Counted from the first letter of the stretch, positions 23,957-35,040 are shown. The stretch: 64,000 nt of DNA from Scolanthus callimorphus (GCA_033964015.1 CM066916.1:27793404-27857403); one strand, 5' to 3'. Translations and numbers: made by a program. The notes: a model not told the origin generated them from the letters alone.

Positions 23957-24766
23957 GTTAAAGTAAATCAGTTACACGTTCCTATTGGTTACAATAATAA
24001 GGTTGTTATTATATGTGTGCATATCAACATTTTGAGTTCTCGAATCTTTGTTTAGTCAACGAATAATGCAAAGAAAAAAGACTAAGTCGGCTTATAATAA
24101 TTTTATTTCGAACCCTGATCGACGGTTCATTGGTAAATTTGTCTCACCTGATTGACTGGAGCATTTTTAAACCGAACCGGGGGGCTTGAGGAACTCCTTT
24201 AAAAAGACCCCCTCCCCTGAAATTTCCGCTCGTGAATCAGACCCCCTCCCCTGGAAAAGTTGAAGAATATTCATTAAAAACCTTCGAATTTCGAGTTTGT
24301 TGCTCGGACATTTTGAACTCATGACAATAACGCTACACGTAATACCGATTATAAAACCACTCAACCAACACGGGAAGATTTTAAAGTCTTGCTTTAAAAA
24401 ATGGTAGCCCTATTCCCACTTATAAATAATGTCACGTCAACTAAGAGGGGTGGGGGGGGGGAGGGGCATCAGAAAAAATACATTGGATTTTGAAGGGTCA
24501 CCCGCTAAAAATACGGACATGAAAGGGGGCAACCAGAAAAATACAGGGTTCCCCCTTATTTCCACCAGCCCCCCCCCCCCCCCCCTCCCTGATAGAAAAT
24601 TAACTGTCCCTAAACATGGTTTTGGTGTGAATGGGGTTATCGCTAGTTGTCGTGTTTTGCATTTTCACTGCTAATGTTACAATGAACCATTATAATATCC
24701 TTCGTGTCTACAATTTCAAAATCCGCAGTGCACGCCTAAAATGCATTGTTCTAGCGAGCGATGGAC
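23957..24766. other. G/C-run repeat DNA, no gene
   Basis: GACCCCCTCCCCTG tandem phrases near 24200-24260, AAGGGGGCAACCAGAAAAATAC near 24520 and a C-run near 24570. The stretch 24090-24318 is replaced by different sequence in copy B. Confidence 0.5.
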
Positions 24767-24933
24767 TCACCTGACGCGGCGTGTGCAGGAGGCCCTTACT
24801 TTTCTGCAATGCTTTACTGCATAATTGCAGCCGTAACACTTCCAGCGAGAAAAGTGTTTGCATAAACGGCAAAATCTGTGGTAATGCCAGCAATGCGTAA
24901 TGTGGCGCGTCGGACATATTCCAGAGCCTCGAA

Positions 24934-25628
24934 CTAATGGATTAAAAAAAAAAAAAAGAAATATCGCGAGCTTTTTATTGGTTTATTCATTTTCAATTCT
25001 TGAAATAAGTACATAATGTAAACAAACAAAACTAGATATTATACGAAAAAGACTGGATTACATGATAATGAGGATGATTTGCTTTGTCCGTACAACGAGC
25101 CCCCTACAGTTTTGTCAAAATACTAGGACCGGTAAAATGGGTTTCCATAGTAACAAACAAACCGGGGATTGGGTTGGTCCCTATTTTTGTGGCGGTAGTG
25201 CTCGTCGGGAACTTTCGATTTTACCCCAAAAGGTACCAACAAGACGTATTTTCCCTCTTAATTCTCGTATTTTTTTACGAGGGAAAATATTAAGTCTGAA
25301 ATTCAGGCTTCCAACAAGCGTGATTTGCTTGATTTGCTAGAACGGACCACTAAGAGCAAAATTCCGAATTTGACCCCTAAAAATGTACCAGAGGCCTGAT
25401 TTTAAACCCTAAAAGGTACGACGAGCACCCCCCCCCCCCTCCCCCCCCCCTCCCCCCCCCCAAAAAAAAAATAAAAAATAGGAGGCAAACTGGAACATGA
25501 GCGAATAATGGCGACCGTATTTGACGTGTAAAACTGACCAACTAGCTTCAAATTTGACAAAACGGCTTTGGGAAGGGTTTAGTTTATGTGGTCTAGGCCT
25601 TGCAATTACATCGTTTTAGTTTGCTTAC
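24934..25628 (-). other. intron 3 of cysteine-rich peptide gene, with poly-C repeats
   Basis: Contains a GTACGACGAGCACCCC phrase and long C runs near 25430-25460. In copy B two MITEs are inserted in this intron. Confidence 0.55.
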
Positions 25629-26433
25629 CCTCAAGCTTTTCATCATCGGTTTCTGCCACTTCGGAGTCTTGATCCTGAGAATCCTGATCAGGGGTTCTTC
25701 GTCTAAAAAAAGAAGAAATTAAAGACTATGTGACCGATGGGCGTGTCAAATAGTTTCGTAGCCCATAAAACTCTATATGCTAATGAGGTAACGGTAAAAA
25801 TAGAACTCAATAACATGGAATTTCGATCCATCCTTTGGTCTAAAACTGCCGTTATGTGATACGAAGTCATAGAATAGCAAACTAATGGTGTTATTTTGAA
25901 AGTTTTTTTACCGTATTAGAAAAACACAATAAACCAATCATAACATTGGTCACACCATCGGAATAACAATCATAATTTATTGTCCTTTGTGTAGTGTAAT
26001 GCAAGGAAAACGTAAGCCTTGTTTTGCTGATCCCGGTCCCTTGAAGTTTTGTTGGTTTAATATCCGCGTCCTCCAACCGCCAATAGCCTTAACCTTTAGA
26101 GCATAGGTACGCAAAGTGTACAGGAAGCTATTTGATTCAAACCAACCTTGGATGTCTTGTTCCTCCTCTTGTGGTTCTTCCTCTTCCAACTTCTCATCGC
26201 TTAGTTCTTCGTCTTTTACGACCTCAGGATCATCTTCTTGAGAATCTGAAGGGCACAAAAAGAGTTTTGGGTTTTGATTTGTTATAAGAAAATGAAACGC
26301 TATCAAATTTGGTAAACTCGCGACTCGTGATTTATTTATAACCCTACAAGCGGCGCCACTTTTAAATATTCATCGTGTCTAAATTAAGTTTTTATAATAA
26401 TAATAATTATTAATGGTAGAACACTGTCTGTAC

Positions 26434-26457
26434 CTTCGCCCTCACAATTCATGTGTC
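26434..26457 (-). other. possible 24-base microexon within intron 1
   Basis: On the minus strand TTGACACAG precedes 24 bases that are followed by GTACAG. Its phase (1 in, 1 out) would fit between exons 1 and 2 and add eight residues including one Cys. It is identical in copy B (about 59367-59390). Suggestive only. Confidence 0.25.
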
Positions 26458-26753
26458 CTGTGTCAACTACGTTGTAGAAAATTTTAAAGGACTAATCTTT
26501 TTATCCACGTTTTAAAACATGCACCGTGTTTAAAGATGTTTTTTTGGATTCTTGGATCATTATTAAAAGGCTCAAATTGTATAGATAAATTTATCAGTGA
26601 TGAATTGAATCCCATAGCAAAGATTTCGGATTTAATTCCACGTTAAATGATCTCACTCGTTTTCGGCCAATCAACGCGCGCTTAAGGTATGAGCTATGGG
26701 GGTCTTGGTTAAGTCCAAAAAATTAGTTGATCTAATGATTATTGTGATCATTA

Positions 26754-26876
26754 GAGCGGTTTTCATATCACTGTAGTGAAATCAATCACAAAATAATTAC
26801 ACCAATTCTGAATAAAACCTATAGGAGTAATTACAAAGTATTCGAATTATTCACGACAGTCATCTGAAATCTGCTC
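26754..26876. mobile_element. TA-flanked MITE with GAGCGG ends, copy A
   Basis: GAGCGGTTTTCATATCACTG / CAGTCATCTGAAATCTGCTC inverted ends, with TA at both edges (26752-26753, 26877-26878). It is shared with copy B (59688-59810) and is related to the younger 33998-34267 insertion. Confidence 0.7.
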
Positions 26877-27530
26877 TATTATCATTATTGATCACGTAAA
26901 ACACTGGCTCTCGGTATTTCCTTGATCCATGATTCCGTGGACTAGTATTTGGTCTAAAGGAGCGGAGCGAAGATGTAAAATCTTGTGGGCAAGTTGAACT
27001 AGCAAAGCAAGGAAAGGACGGCAAGCAACTAAGGCTATCAGTTGTTTTTGCGCGCACGTCGCCCAGTATTGATTTTGCGTCAATAAATAAACTTGAGAAA
27101 CAAGTACCTTCGCCAACGCCCTAAAAATATTTCGGCTAACTTGTAAAAGAATTTAAGAACTTGTTTTAAAAAGCATTTACATAAGATGGATTAGCTTTTC
27201 ATTAACATCTTTGGATGGTATACAGTATATATGAAAGTTTAATTGTTGGTTAAATTATGCTAAGTTGTGAAGTTGATCATTAACACTCGTGTCCAAGACA
27301 CAGAATAGACTTGGTAAACTTACCAGCCATCTCCTCAACTTTAGGATCTGATTCTTCATCCGCTTCAGTTTTCAATGCATCTAGTGGCTCGTCTTCTACA
27401 GGAGCTGCGAGAGCTGCCACGAGAAAAGCTGCCAAAAACAGAAACACGATCTGGGAATTCATCTTTGCAAATTCGACTTTTTGCCGGTCTGCAGTGAGAG
27501 GTGAAGCTAGTGGGCCTTGCCTTTATAGCG

Positions 27531-27537
27531 CACTTGT
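27531..27537 (-). promoter_or_regulatory. TATA box of cysteine-rich peptide gene, copy A
   Basis: Minus-strand CGCTATAAAGGC lies 69-75 bases upstream of the ATG at 27462, leaving room for a roughly 40-base 5' leader. It is identical in copy B at 60444-60450. Confidence 0.65.
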
Positions 27538-27600
27538 ACAAAAGAGACAAAGGCGAAGAGCTTAGCCTGACCATGTATGGCAATGTGGGACTAGTAATAT

Positions 27601-27725
27601 TTCAAAAACGAGTTCAAGTGTTTCATTGGGTTTGCAAACAACGAGAAAACCGGCGTAGCCGCGAGTGTTTTATTGTTTTCGAGTTGTTTGTAATCCCAAT
27701 GAAACACGCAGAACGAGTTTTTGGA
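27601..27725. mobile_element. fold-back MITE between two divergent promoters, copy A
   Basis: Arms TTCAAAAACGAGTTC...GTGTTTCATTGGG and CCCAATGAAACAC...GAACGAGTTTTTGGAA with a 20-base centre. It lies between the peptide gene (minus) and the small basic protein gene (plus). Copy B has it at 60523-60648. Confidence 0.75.
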
Positions 27726-27940
27726 ATTACTTGTCACACAAATAAAATACACAGTTTATATCATGTTATGCAATCACGCTTAGAATGTTAAAGAACAAAA
27801 ACGTGATTACATAAGCCCAAAGACGCCAAAATTAGCTGATTACGTCAGCCCTTTTGTTCAGGCAAAGAACATGCCATCTAATCAATTGCTAGATTGTACA
27901 ACCTTGTATATGCTATTTGAATCGCCATTTCACCTTGAAC

Positions 27941-28591
27941 ATGGCGCAGTCAAGGTTTCGTCCGCCTAAGACAGAAAGTATTTGCGGGCAAGGATAGCTG
28001 TATCCGCCCAAAACTCTCTACCAAATCGTGTGCGAGATACGTCGGTACGTACCGGAACGAAAGCCCAACCTGGATTTCAATTTCTTGGATGGCAACGACA
28101 AAGGTTAGTTTATGTTTATGTGTCCACGTTTCTGCTCCAAGGATGCCATTAGCCACGATATTATTAGTGTAATTTGGAGAGCTAGAAAGCAGTGAATTCA
28201 CTAGGAGCAACCAAAATATTAGCCTACGTTTGTTAAGTAAGCTTTCGACTGATAAATTAACAGCGCTTTGCAGCGTTTTGGTTCTCAAATTATAACGGAT
28301 GGAAATGCTAGATTGCTAGTTTTGATTGCTGAAAATATTTTTGGGTCTTTTGGGCGAAACAAGATTCGAATGCAACAACGAACTGGTGTTTGCATGTTGC
28401 ATGTTTGCTGATAACACTAGTCTTATTGATAACATTTTTGTTTTGTTAGATTTGCTCACAATCAGACGTTTGCTGGACGCAGAAGGGAAGGACGGGACGA
28501 GCGGGCAGGATTGGCGCTAAAGAACAAGAAAGAGAAGAAGCTGCCGATCAAGACAATTAAACATATTGAATTGTGTTTGAGTAGTCTATGA
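27941..28591 (+). pseudogene. two-exon small basic protein gene, copy A (exon 1 frameshift and stop)
   Basis: Exon 1 is 27941-28103 (ATG GCG CAG, then donor AAAG-GTTAGT). Exon 2 is 28450-28591 (acceptor TTTTGTTAG, stop TGA at 28589). Relative to copy B, exon 1 carries a net five-base gain near 27990 (GGATAGCTG in place of GCG). It creates an immediate TAG and shifts the frame. Exon 2 is intact and encodes the Arg/Lys-rich tail seen in B. Head-to-head with the cysteine-rich peptide gene, with starts about 480 bases apart. No known family recognised; the intact version is described under copy B. Confidence 0.6.
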
Positions 28592-28612
28592 ATATGATAA
28601 TTAAGAACTCAT

Positions 28613-28650
28613 ATCACTAGTGTTGGAAATCGTTTCCAAACACTAGTGAT
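28613..28650. repeat. 38-bp hairpin downstream of small gene, copy A
   Basis: ATCACTAGTGTTGGAAA pairs with TTTCCAAACACTAGTGAT around a short centre. Shared with copy B near 61519-61556. A second hairpin (CGTGATCCCGGCCG / CGGCTGGGATCACG) lies at 29022-29068. Confidence 0.8.
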
Positions 28651-29726
28651 TTTCAACTGGTGTTTCATTGGGTTTCCAAAGTCATACACCTGACCAAATG
28701 CAAGAACCCCATTGGTCTACACCCTCATGAATAATTAATGAGTTTGAGAAAGTAATTGAAAAGACAACTGCTTTTAAAAATGGCGCTGTTTTGTTAGATT
28801 TTGTTGTTCAACCATTGCCATGAGCTTGGAACGGGAATTTTAAAAATACGTTTGGCTCCACAGAACATCGTGACAAACATGTTTATTTGCAACATTGTCT
28901 TTGCACGTGGTTCATATCATATGAGCCTTAGATAAAATGTCGTGCTTTCAAGAAAAATGCGATTTTTAGCTGTTTTTCGGAATTTTTTTTTTTCTTTCTT
29001 TTTTTTTACGGCCGAAAAAACTTCGTGATCCCGGCCGGATGATGTTGGATACGGCTGGGATCACGAACAATAATAAACATTCCGGGCATATTTGGGATGT
29101 GCAAGCTTAGAGGTTTCGCATCTTGATTTTTTTATGCTGCAAATTTTGTAGCTTCAAAAGGTGGAGCAGACACGTTATATTATTCTAAAAATGGCAGTGC
29201 TTTAAATTTGGCTCAACTGAGCATCCCGTGACAAACAATTCAATTATTTGCAACTTTGTATCTGAAGGCGAAGTACGTCATCAAAATAGAAAACGTTCTT
29301 GTCTTCCTGAACTTTTAAACCACTGTCATTTAATAGCATGTCTACTCAAACTTTTGATCGATACCACAAAAGTTTGCAGCATTGAAATATTATAAAGTGT
29401 CAGTGTTTTTGCGGCCAACTTCGCAGCACAGCACAGACTTGAAATTGGTATTTTGGACCAATTTTTGGCAAGCATAAACAAGTATGGTTCCTATAGCAAC
29501 GCAGTACGGGGTGTCATTAGCCATCACCGTTCTATTATCTACATGTTCCAACATTCAAATCTATTTACTTTTGAAGGTACAAAATTTTCAGCATTGAAAT
29601 AAAAAAATTCAAAACGTAAGGCGTGGCTAAGTGCAGTTAGTGTTTTTGCGGCCAACTTCGCAGCGCAACAAATACTTCAAAGCGGTATTTTGACCCTGTG
29701 GCAAATACAAGTAAAAGTTCCCATTA
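28651..29726. other. no gene seen; two diverged direct repeats
   Basis: The phrase TTTTTGCGGCCAACTTCGCAGC occurs near 29408 and 29645, each followed by CTTGAAA/CTTCAAAG and GGTATTTTG, so this stretch contains an internal direct duplication of about 240 bases. No convincing frames. Confidence 0.5.
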
Positions 29727-31481
29727 GGGACGTGTCATTATACCGGGGGGGGAGGGCTCCCATTTTTTTTCAAAGAAGGCTAAAAAAAATTAGGACCCTC
29801 CCCTTGAACATAACAAAAAACAAATGTGACCCTCCCCCAGTCATAGGTAAAAATATTGGGACCCTCCCCCATGCAATTTATTTCTAAAAAAACCTGTTAG
29901 ATAGACTATTGTCCAAGTGATGTAATGTCTCTATGTCTCTTTCTTTCTTCTTAATACAGAACTACTTTTTTCTTACTTCTGTCATGCACCAGTCAATTGA
30001 CATCACGGCCCCCCAATTTAACATTCACTAAGTGTTAAATGTTACTATTTTCCCGGTCACCAGGGACGTTGTTAAAGCTCCAGGCCCCCGGGGACATTTT
30101 TGCAACATGGCGAAACGCGCCTTTATTTTAATAAACGCATTTCATCAAGCCTCCAGAGAAAAGATAAACTTTTTATTTTCTGCGTGTAGTAAAAAAAGCC
30201 TGTTGGTTTTATTCTTCACGCGCTACAAATTATCATGATTCATGTGCTTGAAGCGCAGCCCAAAAACGAATTTCTATGCAGCTTGTAACGTCGAACTCAC
30301 TTCTTTCCAACATATTGACTGCCAACCAGGCGTATCACTGGAGGGCTTTTGGGGGTTTCATTTGTCCTTGCCAAGATACACATGCGTGTAACGGACATTC
30401 GTACGCATTCCATTTAAGCGCCACAAGCGTATTGTTTTCTTTGGGCAAGTTCTCTAACACTAGATTAGATGTCATTCCTTATGCGCGCGAAGCGCGCCGA
30501 AATTTTCAACATAATGAGTGAAATAAAACTAGAAAATGATATAGAACTCGTTGCTGGAATCTCTCTTTCAAGGCTTCAGGTTTCGAGAGATCCTTTCACT
30601 CGCCCAAAAATGAAGTGATCCCTCCCAAAATCCTCCGACCAGGAGCCTCGGTCCTTAAACCAATATATTTTCGCACGATAATCGAACTTCTGGCTCAGCG
30701 TTAATTTCCCGTTAATGCCCCGCTGAATATTCCCGCTATAGAAGGTCCGTGTTAAATTTCCTGCCCTTCCGTAGATTAATGTGTTGAATCCCCGGCCTGA
30801 CCGCGTTACTTTCCCGCCCTGTCCCCGTGGTGGGGGCCGGGGTGTCAATTGACTGGTGCATATATTATTCATCGCCTCGATTATTTACGTGAGGATGTTT
30901 ATAATACACAGGCAAAATACAGTGATCCTCCCTCTTAAGTGCAATGATTAACGTAATCCCACATCTCCCGTCCCCTGTTTGACCTAGTACTGTAGACATT
31001 TTACAGAAAAACGGGCTCGCATATCCTTCGTTGCGCGTGAAGCGTGCCCAAATTTTGTTCATCGTTTGTTTGTTTGTTCATCGTTTTTTTGATTGTTCAT
31101 CGTTTTTTTTTTGTTTTTTCATCGCATTTCATCAAGCCTCAGAGAAAGGGTAGATGAACATGTTTTGTGTATGGCATAGTAAAAAAAAAGCCTGTCAGGA
31201 AGTACACCACCTCAACTATATAGGTTAGGTTATATTATTCATGCGCACAACTGCGCTCCGCAAATGACGAAGTTATTAATATTCATGTGCGCGAAGCGCG
31301 GCCCAACGGACGAATTTATATGCTTGTAACGTCGAAAACTCACGCTTACCTAAGGGGTCACATATAGTGACTTGCCCTCCAGGCCTATCATTTGCAGGGA
31401 AATTCTGGGAAAGTTTGATTTACCTTGTCAAGATAACTTGTTCTTGTCAACGGTAGTGTCCTCATGGCTAAAAGAGTATTC

Positions 31482-33163
31482 AGTTTCAGTTTCAGTTTCA
31501 GTTTATTACTATTTTCTTAAAATATATTAGACAAATTACTACCCACAATAGCAGTAGGCTAATCGAGGCGGGTAGTAATGTCATATAATTAGTATATATT
31601 TACAAGCTCTATTGACATAAGAAAAAAAAAGAGGAAGAAAAATAAAGAGAATAATAACCAGTAAGCAATAAAATTTAAAAAGTATCAGCAAGTTTACAAA
31701 CATAAAAGCAGACAGCAAAAAGGAAAAAATAGTAAGTACAGAATACTATCTGGGAAAACTATCGATCAATGTGGCCAAGTCAATGTAGTTATCCTTTTCG
31801 TTGAAAATTTGCATAATGAATTGATGGATATGGTGTTTGAAATTGTTCCTTGACAGCGATCGAGTGGCAGAGGGGATGCTGTTCCAGATTTTTGCACCAA
31901 TTCTTGAAAAGGAATTTTTCAAGTGATTTGTTCTGGCATGTTTAATATACAAATTTCCCTTAGATGAAGATCTGGTATTATAGTTATGAATTTGTGCCGA
32001 CTTCACAAAAAGATTAGAAACATTAGCTGGTGTCTCATTATTGGCAAGGTCATGCATCATTATACAGACAGTTTTGTAATAAAGGAGATTTATCGGAAGG
32101 ATATTGTTCGAGACAAAAAGAGGAATAGCATGCGATCTAAAAGGTGCAAAGTGAATTAACCTAAGAGCTCTTTTCTGTAATATTAGAATCTTATTCAAAT
32201 CAACTTGAGAAGCTTGCCCCCAAACGACCACGCCATAAGATAGGAAAGGCTGTATAAGGGATCTATATATATTATGTAGAGTATCTGGAGGTACAAAATG
32301 CCTTAATCTAGCAATAATTCCGAGTGTTTTACTAACTTTGGATGTTACATGAGCTATATGCTGCTTCCAAGTTAATTTTGAATCTATAAGTACTCCAAGA
32401 TACTTTACATAATCTTTCTTTTCAAGAGACATAAGTGAATTAGTGTTGTGATCATAAATTCGCAATTTCACGTTATAATTCATTTTCTTTTGGTAGGGTT
32501 TAAAAATCACAAAGTTTGACTTCTTTACGTTAAGAGAAAGTTTGTTCGCCAACAACCAATTACTTATATTCACAAGTTCATTATTAACTGTAGCTTCAAG
32601 CTCTTTTAGGTTCTTGTCAGCATACATTATATTTGTGTCATCTGGAACAAGTAAAATTTAAACTTGTCAGAGGAATTGGAAATGTCATTAATGTATATTA
32701 AAAATAAAAGAGGGCCGAGTACTGATCCCTGAGGTACTCCACAAATACTTTGTTCTTTTTTTAGACGAAAACATACTGACTTGTGTCGTTTGGTATCGGT
32801 CGTTAAGGTATGAGCGAAACCAGTCATTTATAATTCCTCTAATACCATAAGTTTTTTTAATAGAATTTCACGATCAACAGTATCAAAAGCTTTCGTTAAG
32901 TCTATAAATATTCCACACGAAAAGAGTCCTTTATCAATATTAGTCTGAATTTGATTAACAATGTCAACAAGTGCATGCTGGGTAGAGTGCTTCTCTCGAA
33001 ATCCATATTGTGATTGAAAAATAACATCATGCTTATCGAAAAACGTTTTTAGACGAATATACATAACTTTTTCATAAATACGATTAAAAATAGATAATAG
33101 AGAGATAGGCCTGTAATTATACGGATCTGTTTCATCTTCACTTTTGAATATCGGAATTATTAT
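31482..33163 (-). mobile_element. 5'-truncated CR1/L2-type LINE nested in the Harbinger-like element
   Basis: The minus strand encodes the distal part of a non-LTR reverse transcriptase and ends in tandem CTGAAA units (31482-31504), a 3' tail style typical of CR1/L2/Rex elements. No endonuclease domain is left. The element is absent from copy B together with its host element. Confidence 0.82.
31746..33160 (-). pseudogene. LINE reverse transcriptase, frameshifted
   Basis: Ordered RT blocks occur on the minus strand: YRPISLLS (about 33100), QYGFREKHSTQHAL (about 33000), FIDLTKAFDTVDREIL (about 32890), then GVPQGSVLGPLLFLIYINDI (about 32710). The FADD-type active site reads VPDD at about 32640, followed by NKLSLNVKKSNFVIF, KYLGVLIDSKLTWKQHI and a long thumb region to TGA/TAG at 31746. 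Frame changes occur at an A run near 32850, near 32770 and near 32640. The altered residue before DD and three frameshifts mean it is inactive. Elsewhere the family copies its RNA at a nicked target. Confidence 0.85.
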
Positions 33164-33435
33164 GTATAGTATTATTAGTATATTATGTCATTGTTTATGC
33201 GCGCGATGCGCGCCGAAATTTTTATGGAGAAGTTGCTGAAATAACCACTATCGCCATTGGTATTACCCTCTTCATCGTTCAAATGTTGCTGAAAAAATTA
33301 TGACCCTCCCCTAAATAGGAGTGAAAAAAATTTGGACCCTCCCTTTAGACACGCGAAAAAAATTATGACCCTCCCCACAAAAATAGGAGCCCTCCCCCCC
33401 CCCCCCCCCCCCGCTAAATAATGACACGTCCCTTA

Positions 33436-33995
33436 CATCGCAGTATGCGTTACTTCATTAACCATGACGTGCTATATATCAGCAACATTCAAATTTCTTG
33501 ATTAATACTTATTACGCAACAAAATGCAGAAAATGCTCTTGTTTATTTGCAACATTGTCTTTGCACGTGGTTCATCTCATATGAGCCTTAGATAAAACGT
33601 CGTGCTTTCAAGAAAAATGCGATTTTTCGCTGCGCTCACTCGTGAGATAAATTTTCAACACTCGAAGATAAAATTCGTATCTCCGCGCGGCCATGTAATA
33701 TCCTCTGTATCTTTGTGTCGGGATATCACTATCCCGGATGTGTAGTCCTTCTTCAACAAACTTGGGTTCAATCAACAAACAATCAACAAACTTGGGTTCT
33801 GTTTTCGGGTTGTCAGTGGTACAATATAAATCTGTTAGATCTATTCTTGGTGTCACTGAAAACATCAAGTGAAGTTGAGAAGTGTTGGGACAGTAATAGC
33901 GGAAGGACGTTTGTATTTGTTTTATTTTTGCCCCGCCCCTTTCTTTAAACGCCATTGAATCTGTCGTATTTAAACTTGGCAGCATTTCTTTGTTT
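33436..33995. other. conserved noncoding-like DNA, no gene supported
   Basis: A 125-residue minus-strand frame (33608-33985) is open in both copies, but its ends run into repeat sequence and it shows no domain or initiation context. It could be a short unknown exon; I leave it uncalled. Confidence 0.35.
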
Positions 33996-33997
33996 TA

Positions 33998-34267
33998 GAG
34001 CGGATTTCACATGACTGTCAAGACTTGTCATGTAATTGCGATTGCTTTGCGTTCTCATTGGCTACTCGTTTTTCTCAGCCAATCAAATTCTGTAGTAAAT
34101 ACAATCAGGGGCCCTGATACAATTGTGTAATTACTTAGTAATTGGTTCGGCTTGCGATTGGCTGAGAAAAAAGCCATTTAGGAGCAAGTCGTGATTTCTC
34201 TCGATTCTGATTGGCTAGTGATTGCTCAATTGCAATTGTTTTCACGACAGTCATGTGAAAACCGCTC
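33998..34267. mobile_element. 270-bp MITE with TA target duplication, present only in copy A
   Basis: GAGCGGATTTCACATGACTG and CAGTCATGTGAAAACCGCTC inverted ends, flanked by TA (33996-33997, 34268-34269). Copy B has the uninterrupted site TTTGTTTTATTTAC near 63164. Tc1/mariner-like by TA duplication. Confidence 0.88.
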
Positions 34268-35040
34268 TATTTACTTTTATCATTAGGTGATCATTGCGAT
34301 GACCGGAAATATATACTGTAGATTCATGGACATTATATTTCACATCTTTTGAAAAATGTTGCTTAATATTTGCCTGGAAAACATAAGCTACCTAATAACC
34401 ATAGGGAAGATGTTTGTGAATTTTAACGGCCAAATCCTTTGACTAGAAAAGATAGCTAACGGTGCCACATTTGTAATAACATTGTGCCACATTTGTAATA
34501 ACTGCCACATTTGTAATAACTTCATAACTAGGTTAACTGAGACGATGCTTGGAGATATGGGGAGATACGTTACGTCATCGCTGACGTCATCAACGTTTGA
34601 AAAATCATATCTCCTGAAGGGAGATAGTTTTATACAACCACGACAACAAAACTCGGATGAAATTGTCTAGGTGACTGGCGCAGCGAAGTGGTCATGTGAT
34701 GACATCATCGATGACGTCATCAATGTTTGGAAAATTCATATGTTTTAAACGTGAGTTCGTCATGCTTTTGATCTACCACGCATGCTCACAAATTTGGATC
34801 CGCCAAAGCTCTGAATCTTGCCACTGGCCAAAAGATGACGGGCTCTGGGTACGAGATTGGGAAGACTCCAACATGTGTAACAACTAAGCCGCCATCTTGG
34901 ATAAGACCGCTCTGATCAATAAAATCAGAGTCTTACCCTATGTAAGTTACATAAATAATGATCGTTTAAGCTGTTCGTTGACCTTTCATTATAAATATAT
35001 TTCTCTAAGTTACATGACACGGGCTTGAGGATACTACACA
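34268..35040. repeat. inverted CRE-like/minisatellite block and right end of copy A
   Basis: 34455-34730 is the reverse complement of the block at 20.77-21.06 kb (TTTGTAATAAC units, AGGTTAACTGAGACGATGC, CGTTTGAAAAATCATATCTC). The rest to 35040 is shared with copy B but shows no gene. Confidence 0.8.

Larger units (their letters stand above)
24767..27462 (-). pseudogene. secreted cysteine-rich cationic peptide precursor, copy A (exon 3 frameshift)
   Basis: Four minus-strand exons with phase-1 introns. Exon 1 is 27324-27462 (ATG, hydrophobic signal peptide ending in an ALA-AP site, then acidic). Exon 2 is 26147-26245 (33 codons, mostly Asp/Glu). Exon 3 is 25629-25702. Exon 4 is 24767-24933. 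Donors are GTAAGT, GTTGGT and GTAAGC; acceptors end CCTTCAG, TTTTTAG and CATTAG. Exon 4, read in the phase set by exon 3, gives 54 residues with eight Cys (positions 6, 14, 21, 24, 32, 35, 42, 49), 14 Lys/Arg and no Asp/Glu, then TGA. Signal, acidic propeptide and cationic Cys-rich domain is the layout of coral antimicrobial precursors such as damicornin; toxin-like peptides share it. Exon 3 is 74 bases here against 75 in copy B, which shifts exon 4 out of frame. Confidence 0.72.
29727..33432. mobile_element. Harbinger-like non-autonomous element, present only in copy A
   Basis: Ends GGGACGTGTCATTAT and ATAATGACACGTCCC are 15-base perfect inverted repeats flanked by TTA on both sides (29724-29726, 33433-33435). 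Copy B preserves the empty site (CCCATAACATCG at about 62605). A three-base TWA duplication is the hallmark of PIF/Harbinger. Both ends carry GACCCTCCCC subrepeats. No transposase is present. An internal duplication (about 30125-30375 and 31115-31440) and a nested LINE (31482-33163) enlarge it to 3706 bases. Confidence 0.83.

Noticed and set aside
33608..33985. 125-residue minus-strand frame present in both copies
   Set aside because: Ends lie in dispersed repeat sequence and the opposite strand is also open; not enough for a gene call.
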